A DNA stretch of 64,000 nt from Syntrophothermus lipocalidus DSM 12680 (GTDB taxonomy: Bacteria; Bacillota; Syntrophomonadia; Syntrophomonadales; Syntrophothermaceae): positions 992,001-1,056,000 of the forward strand of contig NC_014220.1 of NCBI RefSeq assembly GCF_000092405.1, written 5' to 3'. A program made the position numbers and the translations under genes. The notes beneath the pieces are model-generated. The model worked only from the letters and a program-made list of their open reading frames with translations. It searched no databases and was not told the DNA's origin. Positions 54,720 through 62,950 of this stretch are shown piece by piece (position 1 is the stretch's first letter; each line of letters opens with the position of its first letter).

Positions 54720-55468
54720 GGAAAGTTTTTGGGATTGGACTTGGGAAGGGGGTTCCCACACAAGACGCACAGCCCTTCTGCTACCCAGCGTTGTTTTTGA
54801 ATGAGTTGCTGTTGTCGGGAAAAAATCCATTTATTGATTCTATCGCGGTCACCGTTACTCAAGTTGACGAACTCAATTCCCACCAGGCAAGCGGACGGGC
54901 TGGATAAGCGGTCCACGACTCTTACCACGCGACCGTTCAGGAGCAATTCAGGGCCATGGGGCAGGTTCAAAACCGCTTTGATTTGGTCACCTTTGTTAAG
55001 TTTGGAGTCGGTCGCCAGGAGACATCCTCCACCGCTTATGTCTACCAAGCGAGCCTTCTGCAAAGAGCCAGTTTCCCTGGTTTCCGAGGATACAATGGGC
55101 GCATACCAAATATCAAAACCCGCTGGTACTCGGACCCATTTGCGGTTTTGTCCGTCGCTATCATCTCTTAATTCGGATGGACGGGGTTTTTTGTATAAGG
55201 CACGGGTGTCGGAAGAGGCAGTTTCCCTTCTCTGCCAGATGGAGTGATAGGCCCCGGCTGCCAGCAAAAGCAAGCCGATAATCATCACACCGAAAAAAAA
55301 CCAGTTGGTTCCATTAGAGGTAGGGGTGTTTTCGGTGAAGGCCCGACTTATGTTTTCGTGCACTTGTTGCCAGTTACCGAGAACGAGCCAAGACGATTTC
55401 CCCGCAACGAGAGAAGCGACGAAAGGACCTAGATTTGCCAAAGGTTTATTAGGGGGTAAACTCATCAT
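54656..55468 (-). CDS. Membrane-anchored PilZ protein with C-terminal zinc ribbon
   Basis: The 270-residue protein has one membrane helix at about 56-73. The PilZ domain follows with the c-di-GMP motifs R109-K-W-V-R113 and DISGGG (143-148), then a beta barrel to about 205. The tail carries a four-Cys ribbon: C234/C237 and C252/C255 (C258 nearby). Thus it is probably a c-di-GMP effector with a metal-binding output or interaction module. It is convergent with the M16 gene (64-bp overlap) and divergent from dut. It is absent from this spot in Bacillus. Confidence 0.85.
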   Translation of the reverse strand: MMSLPPNKPLANLGPFVASLVAGKSSWLVLGNWQQVHENISRAFTENTPTSNGTNWFFFGVMIIGLLLLAAGAYHSIWQRRETASSDTRALYKKPRPSELRDDSDGQNRKWVRVPAGFDIWYAPIVSSETRETGSLQKARLVDISGGGCLLATDSKLNKGDQIKAVLNLPHGPELLLNGRVVRVVDRLSSPSACLVGIEFVNLSNGDRDRINKWIFSRQQQLIQKQRWVAEGLCVLCGNPLPKSNPKNFPYCTRCLTCEQPVSDQELEEE

Positions 55469-55641
55469 GACGAAATACCTCTTTCCCCAAGCCGAATGAA
55501 GGAAAACCTGCTTTTAATTATAATGCTAGTAGCACTTGACCTAATAATCAAGGTTATAGGTTTTTTACACGAAAGAGACACCTCGTTTTACGAAAGACCT
55601 GGTATCGGCGTTGAGCTTGTAAGCTGAAGGAGAGGGTAAGA

Positions 55642-56103
55642 TTGGATTTTTCAATCAGGGTTGGGGTTAAGAAACTATCGGCAAAAGTGGGTAGTTCTGT
55701 TTCTCTGCCGTTTTACGCTACCGAAGGGGCCGCAGGTATGGATCTCTGTGCCTGCCTGGAAGAGGAGATAATCGTAAAGCCATTGGAGAGGGTGCAGGTA
55801 CCTACAGGGCTTGCCATTAAAATTCCGTCCCATGTTGTGGGGCTCGTATTTCCGAGAAGCGGCAATGCCTGGCGGTTAGGTATGACCCTGAGCAACGCTG
55901 TGGGCGTTATCGACTCCGACTACACTGGAGAGATACGGGTTTTGATAACGAACCTGGACCCGGAGCGGCCTTTCATTGTAAAACCCGGTGACCGGATAGC
56001 CCAGCTGGTTTTCGTGCCGGTGCTCAGTGCCAGGCTTGAACTGGTCGAAGAGCTGGAGGAAACCGAGCGCGGAAGCGGTGGATTCGGTTCAACAGGTAGG
56101 TAG
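55642..56103 (+). CDS. dut: dUTP diphosphatase (dUTPase)
   Basis: Dut hydrolyses dUTP to keep uracil out of DNA and supply dUMP. The trimeric-type motifs are all present in the 153 residues: motif 1 AGMDL (31-35), motif 2 PRSGNAW (71-77), motif 3 GVIDSDYTGEI (88-98), motif 4 GDRIAQLV (116-123) and motif 5 RGSGGFGST (143-151). Start TTG with AAGGAGAGGG. The TIR element copy C begins 33 bp after the stop. Confidence 0.96.
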   Translation: MDFSIRVGVKKLSAKVGSSVSLPFYATEGAAGMDLCACLEEEIIVKPLERVQVPTGLAIKIPSHVVGLVFPRSGNAWRLGMTLSNAVGVIDSDYTGEIRVLITNLDPERPFIVKPGDRIAQLVFVPVLSARLELVEELEETERGSGGFGSTGR

Positions 56104-56501
56104 CTTTTTCAAAAACGGGCCACAGATGCACACAAACCCGGCACTCAGCTCAAGTCTTTGATTACAAGCGGCTGGCTTTTTCGGAGCCCAATGGCATGTT
56201 ACAATTTCAGCCAACTGAGTGCCGGGCCGATACACACGGATTGACTTTATAACTCAGAATTGTTCATTATTCCTGTCAGGCGTTATGAGGGCAGGTCTCA
56301 AAAAAATGGGAAAAACGGGGACTGATTTCTGATAATGTGACCGAGTGTTCTTTTTCTAAAGAACATTTCCGGGGATAACAAGAGTAGGTTCAAATTTGGC
56401 GAAAAACTTTGGGGATAAATCTTGAAGCCGGCGACTATTAATTTATTAGAAAGACAAGTTAGGCGGAGGAAAGGCCGGGGTAAGTCACGGGGGGAGCAAG
56501 T
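56104..56501. other. Repeat-containing gap between dut and the YlmC/YmxH-type gene
   Basis: No gene is seen in these 398 bp. The first part has the AAAACGGGCCACAGAT block shared with the flhB-flhA gap, then TIR copy C (56137-56228) and a GATACACACGGATTGA tail. From about 56270 on the sequence is AT-rich without clear repeats, promoter or terminator, apart from the ribosome site CGGGGGGAGC before the next gene. Confidence 0.6.
56137..56228 (+). repeat. TIR element copy C (92 bp)
   Basis: It opens CCCGGCACTCAGCTCAAGTC and closes CCAACTGAGTGCCGGG. The core matches the reverse complement of copy A over most of its length (AGCGGCT, GCCCAATGGCATGTTACAAT). Same left flank type (CACAGATGCACACAAA) as the other two. 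Confidence 0.87.
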
Positions 56502-56771
56502 GTGAAGCTGAGCGAGCTGGTTGGAAAAGAGATAGTCAACATTTATGACGGGATGAGGCTCGGCACCGTGGGGGAGTCGGATCTCGTGATCGACTGCGAA
56601 ACCGGAGAAGTGGTTTCCATTATCCTACCAAACAAGGGCAATTTCATAAACCTATGGGTGGATCGACAAAAACTCATTATACCGTGGGACACGGTAAGAA
56701 AGATAGGTCGAGAGGTAATAGTAGTAGAACTGGACGAAACTCATCCCCGGCTCAAAAACAGCAGTGTGTGA
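56502..56771 (+). CDS. YlmC/YmxH family PRC-barrel protein
   Basis: The 89-residue protein begins MKLSELVGKEIVNIYDGMRL, typical of the YlmC/YmxH family, and continues with PRC-barrel strands (GTVGESDLVIDCETGEVVSI, KLIIPWDTVRKIGREVIVVE). Members are conserved in spore-formers; B. subtilis ymxH lies between mlpA and spoVFA. A precise function is not known. The start is GTG after GGGGGGAGC. Confidence 0.9.
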   Translation: MKLSELVGKEIVNIYDGMRLGTVGESDLVIDCETGEVVSIILPNKGNFINLWVDRQKLIIPWDTVRKIGREVIVVELDETHPRLKNSSV

Positions 56772-56780
56772 CAGATTCAT

Positions 56781-57251
56781 CTAGTTGCGAAGTGTTGCTA
56801 CTAATCGCAGTGGGTTAAGCAACAGGTCGAGACCGTCCAAGATGTTATTAACCACAATATCAGCGTGCTGCAAAGTAGAGCCACAGCATCCCTCAGGCCC
56901 TATAACGGCGATGGACAAAAGCGCCTGTTCCATCATTTCACAGTCATTGAAGCCGTTGCCGATAGCTACTACCCCTTCAGGACGAAGGGAAGCTGTAAGC
57001 CGGGCTTTATCTTTGCCCCCCTTTTCAGGGCTTACTTTTTGTAAGGTAATGCCCAGTTCTTCGGCCACTCTTGCCCCGGTTCCAAAAGTATCTGCGGTCA
57101 GCAGAACGACCTCAAGTTGAGACTTCAGCTGTTCTATTCTTTCTTTGACTCCAGGCAAGAGCTGACCATCTAGCGTCAGGGTTCCATTCATGTCTAGGAA
57201 TAAGTGATTGAACACCAACTCTCCCCGTCCCGGAATGGTTACTCTCATCAT
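56781..57251 (-). CDS. Soluble HAD-family phosphatase/ATPase-like protein (COG4087-like)
   Basis: This protein resembles the isolated P-domain of P-type ATPases. Motif I is FLDMNGTLTLDG (D20, T24), motif II LLTADTFGTG, a Lys in GGKDKARL, and motif IV VAIGNGFNDCEMM with AVIGPEGCCG. The end DIVVNNILDGLDLLLNPLRL is typical of soluble COG4087 members. The frame opens at 57293, but ATG 57251 has GGAGGAGAG upstream (157 residues). It lies on the minus strand between ymxH-like and dapB genes. Its physiological substrate is unknown. Confidence 0.85.
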   Translation of the reverse strand: MMRVTIPGRGELVFNHLFLDMNGTLTLDGQLLPGVKERIEQLKSQLEVVLLTADTFGTGARVAEELGITLQKVSPEKGGKDKARLTASLRPEGVVAIGNGFNDCEMMEQALLSIAVIGPEGCCGSTLQHADIVVNNILDGLDLLLNPLRLVATLRN

Positions 57252-57326
57252 TTTTTTGCTCTCTCCTCCTTCACCGGCTGACCCCTTACTCAAAGATCGC
57301 GCAATATTTTCCCTCTCATGCTGAAG

Positions 57327-57563
57327 TCAAAAGTGCCCTTGGCGTAGGTACTGGTAACTAAAATACACCAGTGAAGCCACCAAAACTATGACCGTGTAAT
57401 AAAAAGTGTACAACCAGCGTCTTCGGGATTTGTCCTCGGCGGGGGTTAGCCTGACCTGTATGTAGAGCGCTAAACTGGCTACGGTAAGACAACCGATGAC
57501 CAGCAACTTGGAGGCGGCAGGGCTTAGAACTCCTATCCACACGGCACATGTCACCTTCCTCAT
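57327..57563 (-). CDS. Small two-helix membrane protein, unknown function
   Basis: This 78-residue product has two likely membrane helices (about 8-36 and 52-70) joined by a charged loop with PAEDKSRRRWLY. No family was recognised. Start is ATG on the minus strand; GGAAGGTG-like bases near it give a weak ribosome site. It is upstream of the HAD gene in the same orientation with a gap of about 75 bp, so the two may be cotranscribed. Confidence 0.6.
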   Translation of the reverse strand: MRKVTCAVWIGVLSPAASKLLVIGCLTVASLALYIQVRLTPAEDKSRRRWLYTFYYTVIVLVASLVYFSYQYLRQGHF

Positions 57564-57643
57564 CGTGTTTCACAAGGTCTCGTTGAAATCAATTCTATAC
57601 TGAAAACACCGTTTGTACAACACGGGCAATTGGGTTCTCCGGC

Positions 57644-57671
57644 TTGACGCGGAGGTGAAAATATATACACT
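57644..57671 (+). promoter_or_regulatory. Candidate promoter for dapB
   Basis: TTGACG (57644-57649) and TACACT (57666-57671) with a 16-bp spacer lie 75 bp before dapB in the divergent gap. No lysine riboswitch was seen. Confidence 0.45.
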
Positions 57672-57746
57672 ATTGGTTAAGACTCGACAATTACTGCCGT
57701 TGGGAGCAAGGCATGGCTGGTCAGTAAGAGATTGGAGGTTTGCAAG

Positions 57747-58547
57747 ATGGACGCGAGGGTTCGAGTAGCGGTAGCTGGAGCTTTGGGCAAGATGGGGCAG
57801 GAAACGGTCAAGGCGGTTTTTGGCGACGACGAGTTGCTGTTGGTAGGAATCGTCGATCCTAAGGGTCAAGGGAAAAGGCTTTCTGAGGCTCTTGCGATTT
57901 CCGGTCTGGAACTGCCAATTCACTACGATGTGGCAGAGATGATAGACGACTGCAAGCCAGAAATAGTCATAGATTTCACTACTCCTCACACAGTCTATAG
58001 CAATGCCCGGACAATTCTGTCGCGGGGGGTAACCGCGATAATCGGTACTACGGGCTTGAACGAATTCGAGTTGCAGCAGTTGGAGACGCTTGCCGGAGAA
58101 AAAGAGGTAGGTATCGCGGTGATTCCTAACTTTGCGATTGGGGCCGTACTGATGATGAAATTTGCTAAAGAAGCGGCCAGGTATTTCCCCAATGTTGAAA
58201 TAATCGAGCTCCACCATGATCAAAAGCTGGATGCACCATCAGGCACTGCCGTAAAGACGGCGGAGATGATAAATGAAGCTTTAGCTGGGATTCCTCCGCG
58301 GGCGGTACAGGAGACGGTCAAGCTCCCCGGTTGTAGAGGTGGGGCGTTGGAGGGCGTACGCGTTCACAGCGTGCGTTTGCCAGGGCTGGTTGCCCACCAG
58401 GAGGTCATTTTTGGAGGGCCGGGACAAGCTCTTACCATCCGCCATGATTCGTATAACCGCGAATCATTCATGCCGGGAGTGTTGCTAGCGGTCAAGAAGA
58501 TGGCGGGCAGAAAAGGAATGGTATATGGATTGGAAAACCTGCTCTAG
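57747..58547 (+). CDS. dapB: 4-hydroxy-tetrahydrodipicolinate reductase
   Basis: DapB reduces HTPA in lysine/diaminopimelate synthesis. Nucleotide-binding GALGKMG is at residues 11-17. Family motifs: VVIGTTGL-like AIIGTTGLNEFELQQL, IPNFAIGAVLMMKFAKEAA, IELHHDQKLDAPSGTAVKTA and VHSVRLPGLVAHQEVIFGG. ATG 57747 is eight bases after GGAGG; TTG 57732 is in frame. 266 residues. It competes with DpaAB for the same precursor, and dpaA lies 2.8 kb downstream. Confidence 0.97.
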   Translation: MDARVRVAVAGALGKMGQETVKAVFGDDELLLVGIVDPKGQGKRLSEALAISGLELPIHYDVAEMIDDCKPEIVIDFTTPHTVYSNARTILSRGVTAIIGTTGLNEFELQQLETLAGEKEVGIAVIPNFAIGAVLMMKFAKEAARYFPNVEIIELHHDQKLDAPSGTAVKTAEMINEALAGIPPRAVQETVKLPGCRGGALEGVRVHSVRLPGLVAHQEVIFGGPGQALTIRHDSYNRESFMPGVLLAVKKMAGRKGMVYGLENLL

Positions 58548-58616
58548 CTTTCAAGAATCTGGCTTGCTATACTTGATAACCGGTCATTACGGCTTAACAA
58601 GAAGCTGGAATCAGGG

Positions 58617-59327
58617 CTATTCTGTCAGAAGTCGATATAGGGTTTCTTGCAAGTCGGCCATTTCTTGGCGTTGGAGGCTTCTTTCGCGGTGGGGAATATC
58701 AATGGTCAAATGGCCTTTAATTCTGCCTGGGCGATGGGTGAGTACAAACACCTCTTCTCCCAGGAACAAGGCTTCTTGAATGTCGTGGGTGACAAAGAAG
58801 GTCGAACGTCGTTCGGCCAGCCAGAGGTCGAGAAACGAATGCATCAAGGATAGCTTGAGCCCGAGGTCGAGGCCGACAAACGGTTCGTCCATCAGTAGAA
58901 TTTCAGCAGGATATGCAAACGCCCGGGCCAAGGACACCCGTTGCTTCATGCCTCCACTGAGCTTTTCCGGATAATAGTTCTGAAATTCCTCGAGACCTAC
59001 CAGTTGCAGGTAATGGGATATGGTTTGCTGGCGAGCGGAAGGTGAAAGATGATCCTTAAGCACAAAATCGAGGTTTCCACGAACAGTCTTCCATTTCAGA
59101 AGCCTGGTTTCCTGAAAAATATAGCTTATTCTGTGACCGGCAAAACCTACCATTTCCCCAGCATCGGGCTCGATGATACCGGCGATGATGTTAAGGAGGG
59201 TGGTTTTACCTGATCCGGATGGTCCGAGGATACAGGTGAGCGTATTCTCTTTCACTTCTAGGGTTAGATCCTCCAAGACCTTTAACCCATCGAATTCTTT
59301 GGAAATGTGACACAGGCTTAACGGCAT
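58617..59327 (-). CDS. ABC transporter ATP-binding protein (NitT/TauT type)
   Basis: This 236-residue protein energises the adjacent permease. Walker A GPSGSGKTT is at 35-43, the signature LSGGMKQRVSLARA at about 123-136 and Walker B ILLMDEP (D147, E148); the H-loop is FFVTHDIQEALF. It resembles SsuB/TauB/NrtD-type subunits. It lies 4 bp after the permease stop, in one minus-strand operon with the binding protein. The solute cannot be told from sequence. Confidence 0.93.
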   Translation of the reverse strand: MPLSLCHISKEFDGLKVLEDLTLEVKENTLTCILGPSGSGKTTLLNIIAGIIEPDAGEMVGFAGHRISYIFQETRLLKWKTVRGNLDFVLKDHLSPSARQQTISHYLQLVGLEEFQNYYPEKLSGGMKQRVSLARAFAYPAEILLMDEPFVGLDLGLKLSLMHSFLDLWLAERRSTFFVTHDIQEALFLGEEVFVLTHRPGRIKGHLTIDIPHRERSLQRQEMADLQETLYRLLTE

Positions 59328-59331
59328 GCCT

Positions 59332-60084
59332 CTATTCTCCCCAAGTTTTAAGTTTTCGTTCTACCGTAGCGAGGATGCTCTCGAAGACAAAGCTTATGAA
59401 GACGATAACCACGGTCCAGGAGAGAATACGAGCAGTTTCTAGGTAAATCCTGGCGTTTTGCATTTGAGTGCCGATCCCAAAGGTCGGTTGACTCAATATC
59501 TCGGCTGCGATGATGACTTTCCATGTTAGACCCATGGCCGAAGATGTTCCTGCAGCCAAAAACGGAAGAATGGAAGGGATATAGAGCTCGAAGAGGATAC
59601 GCCAGGGCTTGACTCGAAACAATCTTGCCATTTCCACTAACTGCCTGTCGACATTCTTTATCCCCTGGACCACGTTATCGAATATAATGGGAAACGCGAT
59701 GAGGAACGAGACGAATATGGGAACCAGTTCGGTGCGAAACCAGATAAGAGCGAGAAGTATGAAAGACATTACAGGGGTTGTACGGATTACCGTCATGAAG
59801 GGCTGAAGAGCCCAGAACACAACCGAATTAAATCCTGCCAGAAAGCCGGTTACGGCACCCGCTAAACAAGATACCAAAAAACCGGCCAAGCCGCGATACA
59901 CCGTGGCTTCTACCGATTGCCAGAACGCGGCTGACCGGACGGCATTAACCAGATCGCGCATGGTAGTTTCCGGGGCAGGGAGTATAATCTCTGCCCCGAT
60001 GACCAAAGAAAGTATCTTCCATACCAAGAACAAGAAGAAAATCGAACCGAGGGTGACCAGGCTATTCTTTATAGTAGAAGTCAT
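59332..60084 (-). CDS. ABC transporter permease (NitT/TauT type)
   Basis: This 250-residue protein has about six membrane helices. The inner-membrane EAA-type loop is in QLVEMARLFRVKPWRILFEL, followed by YIPSILPFLAAGTSSAMGLT and a WKVIIAAEILSQPTFGIGTQ segment, all as in SsuC/TauC-like permeases. Its start overlaps the end of the binding-protein gene by 23 bp, showing tight coupling. Substrate unknown. Confidence 0.92.
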   Translation of the reverse strand: MTSTIKNSLVTLGSIFFLFLVWKILSLVIGAEIILPAPETTMRDLVNAVRSAAFWQSVEATVYRGLAGFLVSCLAGAVTGFLAGFNSVVFWALQPFMTVIRTTPVMSFILLALIWFRTELVPIFVSFLIAFPIIFDNVVQGIKNVDRQLVEMARLFRVKPWRILFELYIPSILPFLAAGTSSAMGLTWKVIIAAEILSQPTFGIGTQMQNARIYLETARILSWTVVIVFISFVFESILATVERKLKTWGE

Positions 60085-61066
60085 TATCAGGCATTTTACC
60101 CCCTATGCTTTGAGGAGCATAATCATAGAGCACCTTAAGAAAAGCTTCGACTGCAGGTTTGCTGGTTTGAGCATCTTCATACCGCAGGTTGCACCGGGGA
60201 ATAGCCGCTTCTGCTACCGGGGCTTTCATGCCAACTCCCAGCTTTTCCGCAAGTTGACCGGCTGCGCTCGGGTTTTGATTGGCCCAGTCGATGGAATCTT
60301 TATACGCGGACAGGAACGCGGCAACGACGTTCGGGTGTTTTGCTGCCAGGTCTTTTTTTACTACCAGGCAGGTTTGGGCTAAGGCCACGTCCTTGCCGAC
60401 CACTTTTTTCCACTCCTCTTGCAGGTCGAGTATCACCTTGCAGGTATTGCTGCCCTTTAAGGCCTGGGTGACCCAAGGCTCAGGTAAAACCGCTAGCTTG
60501 ATTCGGCCTGCAATCAGGCTCTGGGCTGCTTGTACCTGGTCCAGTGTATAGTCGAGCTTCACATCTGTATCCGGATTCAGGCCGTTTTTGGACAAGAGAA
60601 AACGAAAAACTATATCCGGCGTTGCGCCCTTGCCTACCACGTAGACGGTCTTACCCTTTAGATCCGCCCAGCTGTTTACCGTTTCGCCGTTTGATACGGC
60701 GTACATAACTCCCCATGAGCTCATGGCCGCCAGTTGGTAGGGAACTCCTTTGTTGTAAAGAGAAGCGGCCATGTTAGTGGGGAGGGCGGCGATGTCGACT
60801 TCCTTCGATACCAGCTTAGAAGTGAGCAGATCCGGGGTCTCGAGGATCTGGTAGTTGGTAGTTACTTCTTCGCCCAGAGCGGGTTTCGATTCCATCATCT
60901 TGACCATGCTCAAGGCAGTGGGTCCGCGCAAAGCCGCGACGTTAACCGTCAGTTTCTCGGGTGGTGGAGTAGGGGATTTTTTTTCGGTCTGGCTGGAACA
61001 CCCGCCACCCGTGACCAATACCAGGGTCATCAGGAAAGCTAGCATCAAAGGAACAAGCTTTTTCAC
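60062..61066 (-). CDS. Substrate-binding lipoprotein of the NitT/TauT-type ABC transporter
   Basis: The 334-residue product starts at GTG 61066, six bases after AGGAGAGG; earlier in-frame starts up to 61114 lack this spacing. A signal sequence ends in a lipobox-like GGGC (Cys near residue 24), followed by a Pro/Lys linker. The NMT1/ThiY-like periplasmic-binding fold includes LRGPTALSMVKMMESKPALG, VDIAALPTNMAASLYNKGV and GRIKLAVLPEPWVTQAL. Sulfonates, thiamine precursors or similar solutes are possible; the sequence does not decide. Confidence 0.92.
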   Translation of the reverse strand: MKKLVPLMLAFLMTLVLVTGGGCSSQTEKKSPTPPPEKLTVNVAALRGPTALSMVKMMESKPALGEEVTTNYQILETPDLLTSKLVSKEVDIAALPTNMAASLYNKGVPYQLAAMSSWGVMYAVSNGETVNSWADLKGKTVYVVGKGATPDIVFRFLLSKNGLNPDTDVKLDYTLDQVQAAQSLIAGRIKLAVLPEPWVTQALKGSNTCKVILDLQEEWKKVVGKDVALAQTCLVVKKDLAAKHPNVVAAFLSAYKDSIDWANQNPSAAGQLAEKLGVGMKAPVAEAAIPRCNLRYEDAQTSKPAVEAFLKVLYDYAPQSIGGKMPDNDFYYKE

Positions 61067-61130
61067 ACCCATCCTCTCCTTTCTTTTTGTCATGTTGTGC
61101 GACTCGTTGTCCAAACACGCACCTGGCTAT

Positions 61131-61159
61131 ATTTTAGTGTAACTGCAGGGGTTGGACAA
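61131..61159 (-). promoter_or_regulatory. Promoter and possible operator for the ABC transporter operon
   Basis: On the minus strand TTGTCC (61154-61159) and TAAAAT (61131-61136) are 17 bp apart. A perfect inverted repeat GACAA-TCC-TTGTC (61155-61167) covers the -35 box, a plausible repressor site. Confidence 0.5.
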
Positions 61160-61349
61160 TCCTTGTCACAGGTTTGCCTTAGCAGAGACTAACACCTGCT
61201 CGACCGTGAAAACTCAAGGGACAAGGACCCTTCTGCCAAGGTTTGTAGCTTGCTCACGGCGGGCGAAGGAAAGACAAGCACCTCCTGTGTTCGGAACGAA
61301 TATACTGCTACTAACCTTGCCAGCGAAATTATGAAGGAGGCGCTTTTTT

Positions 61350-62264
61350 GTGAGCTCGGCGCTTTCAGGCATCAAAATAGCAGTAGTCGGCGGAGATGAT
61401 AGGGAACTGGTCCTGATTTCGGAGTTGGTTCGCCTAGGCGCTACCATCAGTGTTGTCGGTTTTCCCAGGAACATGGTGAAACAAGGGAGCTACGTGGTGA
61501 ACACGGTGGAGGAGGCCTGTAGAGGCGCAGAGGTTCTCATCCTTCCTATGCCCGGAACCGACGGGAACGGAGTGGTACGGGCGGTTTACAGTTCTGAGCA
61601 GTTGGAACTGACTGAGCGGGCTATAAGACAACTGGCCCCCAATGCTCTGGTTATCATAGGTGTGGCGCGGCCTTTCTTACGCGAGTGGTGCAGAAAATAC
61701 CGTTTGGTTCTTATGGAGATAGCGGAAATGGACGAGGTGGCCATACTCAACTCGATACCGACGGCGGAAGGAGCCTTGCAGATAGCTATAGCCGAAACGC
61801 CGATAACTATTCACGGATCCGAGGTTTGCGTGCTGGGATTCGGGCGGGTAGGACACACTTTGGGGAGAATGCTCAAAAACCTTGGAGCACACGTAACTGC
61901 GGTTTCAAGAGATCCGGCCGAACTGGCACGGGCATACGAAATAGGATGTCGGCGAGCCGGTTTTGAAGAATTAGGAAGCCTGGTGCAGTCGGTCGACATA
62001 ATCTTTAACACGGTGCCGGCCATGGTTCTGGACCGCGAGATGTTAGAAGCTGCTAACCCGGATGTTCTCATTATAGACCTAGCCGCCCAACCGGGAGGGA
62101 CTGACTTCGAAGCGGCCAGCTTGCTGGGTATTAAAGCTGTTTTGGCCCCTGGACTTCCTGGGAAGGTAGCACCGGTGACAGCAGGTAGGATACTGGCCGA
62201 GGTTATCCCTCAGATTATTCTCCGGGAATTGCTGAGGACTGACCAAAACACATCATGTGGGTGA
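61350..62264 (+). CDS. dpaA: Dipicolinate synthase subunit A
   Basis: DpaA (SpoVFA) with DpaB makes dipicolinic acid, the spore core solute, from the dapA product. The N-terminal domain starts SGIKIAVVGGDDRELVLISE. The dinucleotide fold is in EVCVLGFGRVGHTLGRMLKN, and IVDLAAQPGG-like DLAAQPGGTDFEAASLLGIK and APGLPGKVAPVTAGRI mark the family. Start GTG after AAGGAGG, 304 residues. dpaB overlaps. No clear sigma-K-like promoter was found in the gap before it. Confidence 0.96.
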   Translation: MSSALSGIKIAVVGGDDRELVLISELVRLGATISVVGFPRNMVKQGSYVVNTVEEACRGAEVLILPMPGTDGNGVVRAVYSSEQLELTERAIRQLAPNALVIIGVARPFLREWCRKYRLVLMEIAEMDEVAILNSIPTAEGALQIAIAETPITIHGSEVCVLGFGRVGHTLGRMLKNLGAHVTAVSRDPAELARAYEIGCRRAGFEELGSLVQSVDIIFNTVPAMVLDREMLEAANPDVLIIDLAAQPGGTDFEAASLLGIKAVLAPGLPGKVAPVTAGRILAEVIPQIILRELLRTDQNTSCG

Positions 62265-62278
62265 GGGAGGGGGTGATT

Positions 62279-62869
62279 ATGGTGCGGCTAAAGGGCGTTC
62301 GAGTCGGTACAGTGCTGACCGGTTCCCACTGTACTGTGAAGGAGGTCCTGGTAGAAATAGAGAACCTGAAACGGGAGGGAGCAATCATAACCCCAATCCT
62401 ATCGTACAGCGTTGACCAGACAGACAACAGGTTCTACCGGACTGCGGATTTAAAGGCGCGTCTACAAAAATTAACGGGTGGCCCTATTATCAATACCATA
62501 GTTGGAGCCGAGCCTATCGGGCCTCAGAAGTTGCTCGATCTGGTTATTGTGGCTCCTTGCACCGGCAACACCATAGCCAAACTGGCCAACGGAATCACGG
62601 ATACCCCGGCTTTGATGGCTGTCAAAGCCCATCTCAGAAACCAGAGACCGGTAGTAATCGGAGTATCCACCAACGATGGGTTGGGACTAAACGCCAAGAA
62701 CGTGGGAATCCTTATGGCTACCAAGAATATATACTTCATCCCATTCCGCCAGGACAATCCAATCGAAAAGCCCAACTCTATAGTGGCGGACATGAAATTG
62801 ATGGTGGAAACTGCAATTGCCGCTTTGCAAGGCAAGCAACTACAGCCTGTTCTCTTAGGGTCGGCTTAA
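62279..62869 (+). CDS. dpaB: Dipicolinate synthase subunit B
   Basis: DpaB (SpoVFB) is a flavoprotein-like (HFCD fold) partner of DpaA. Motifs seen: GSHCTVKEVLVEIENLKREG at the N-terminus, VVAPCTGNTIAKLANGITDT and PVVIGVSTNDGLGLNAKNVG. The frame opens at 62255 in the end of dpaA; ATG 62279, seven bases after GAGGGAGGG, or GTG 62273 is the likely start (196 residues). asd follows after a gap with its own promoter. Confidence 0.95.
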   Translation: MVRLKGVRVGTVLTGSHCTVKEVLVEIENLKREGAIITPILSYSVDQTDNRFYRTADLKARLQKLTGGPIINTIVGAEPIGPQKLLDLVIVAPCTGNTIAKLANGITDTPALMAVKAHLRNQRPVVIGVSTNDGLGLNAKNVGILMATKNIYFIPFRQDNPIEKPNSIVADMKLMVETAIAALQGKQLQPVLLGSA

Positions 62870-62876
62870 AGCAGTA

Positions 62877-62906
62877 TTGTTACCGTCAAAAGCCATGTGC
62901 TAAAAT
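62877..62906 (+). promoter_or_regulatory. Sigma-A type promoter for asd
   Basis: TTGTTA (62877-62882) and TAAAAT (62901-62906) have an 18-bp spacer and lie 45 bp before asd. This would let asd be expressed in growth, apart from the spore genes dpaAB. Confidence 0.55.
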
Positions 62907-62950
62907 ATTTTGTAAGTTTTCTAGTTTAAGCAAGGCAGGAGGTTTTCACC

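Noticed and set aside
54801-55247. 148-residue plus-strand frame opposite the PilZ gene
   Set aside because: It is the antisense of a gene with clear PilZ motifs and has no recognisable features.
55519-55524. TATAAT as a dut promoter -10 box
   Set aside because: No -35 box lies at a proper distance on either strand.
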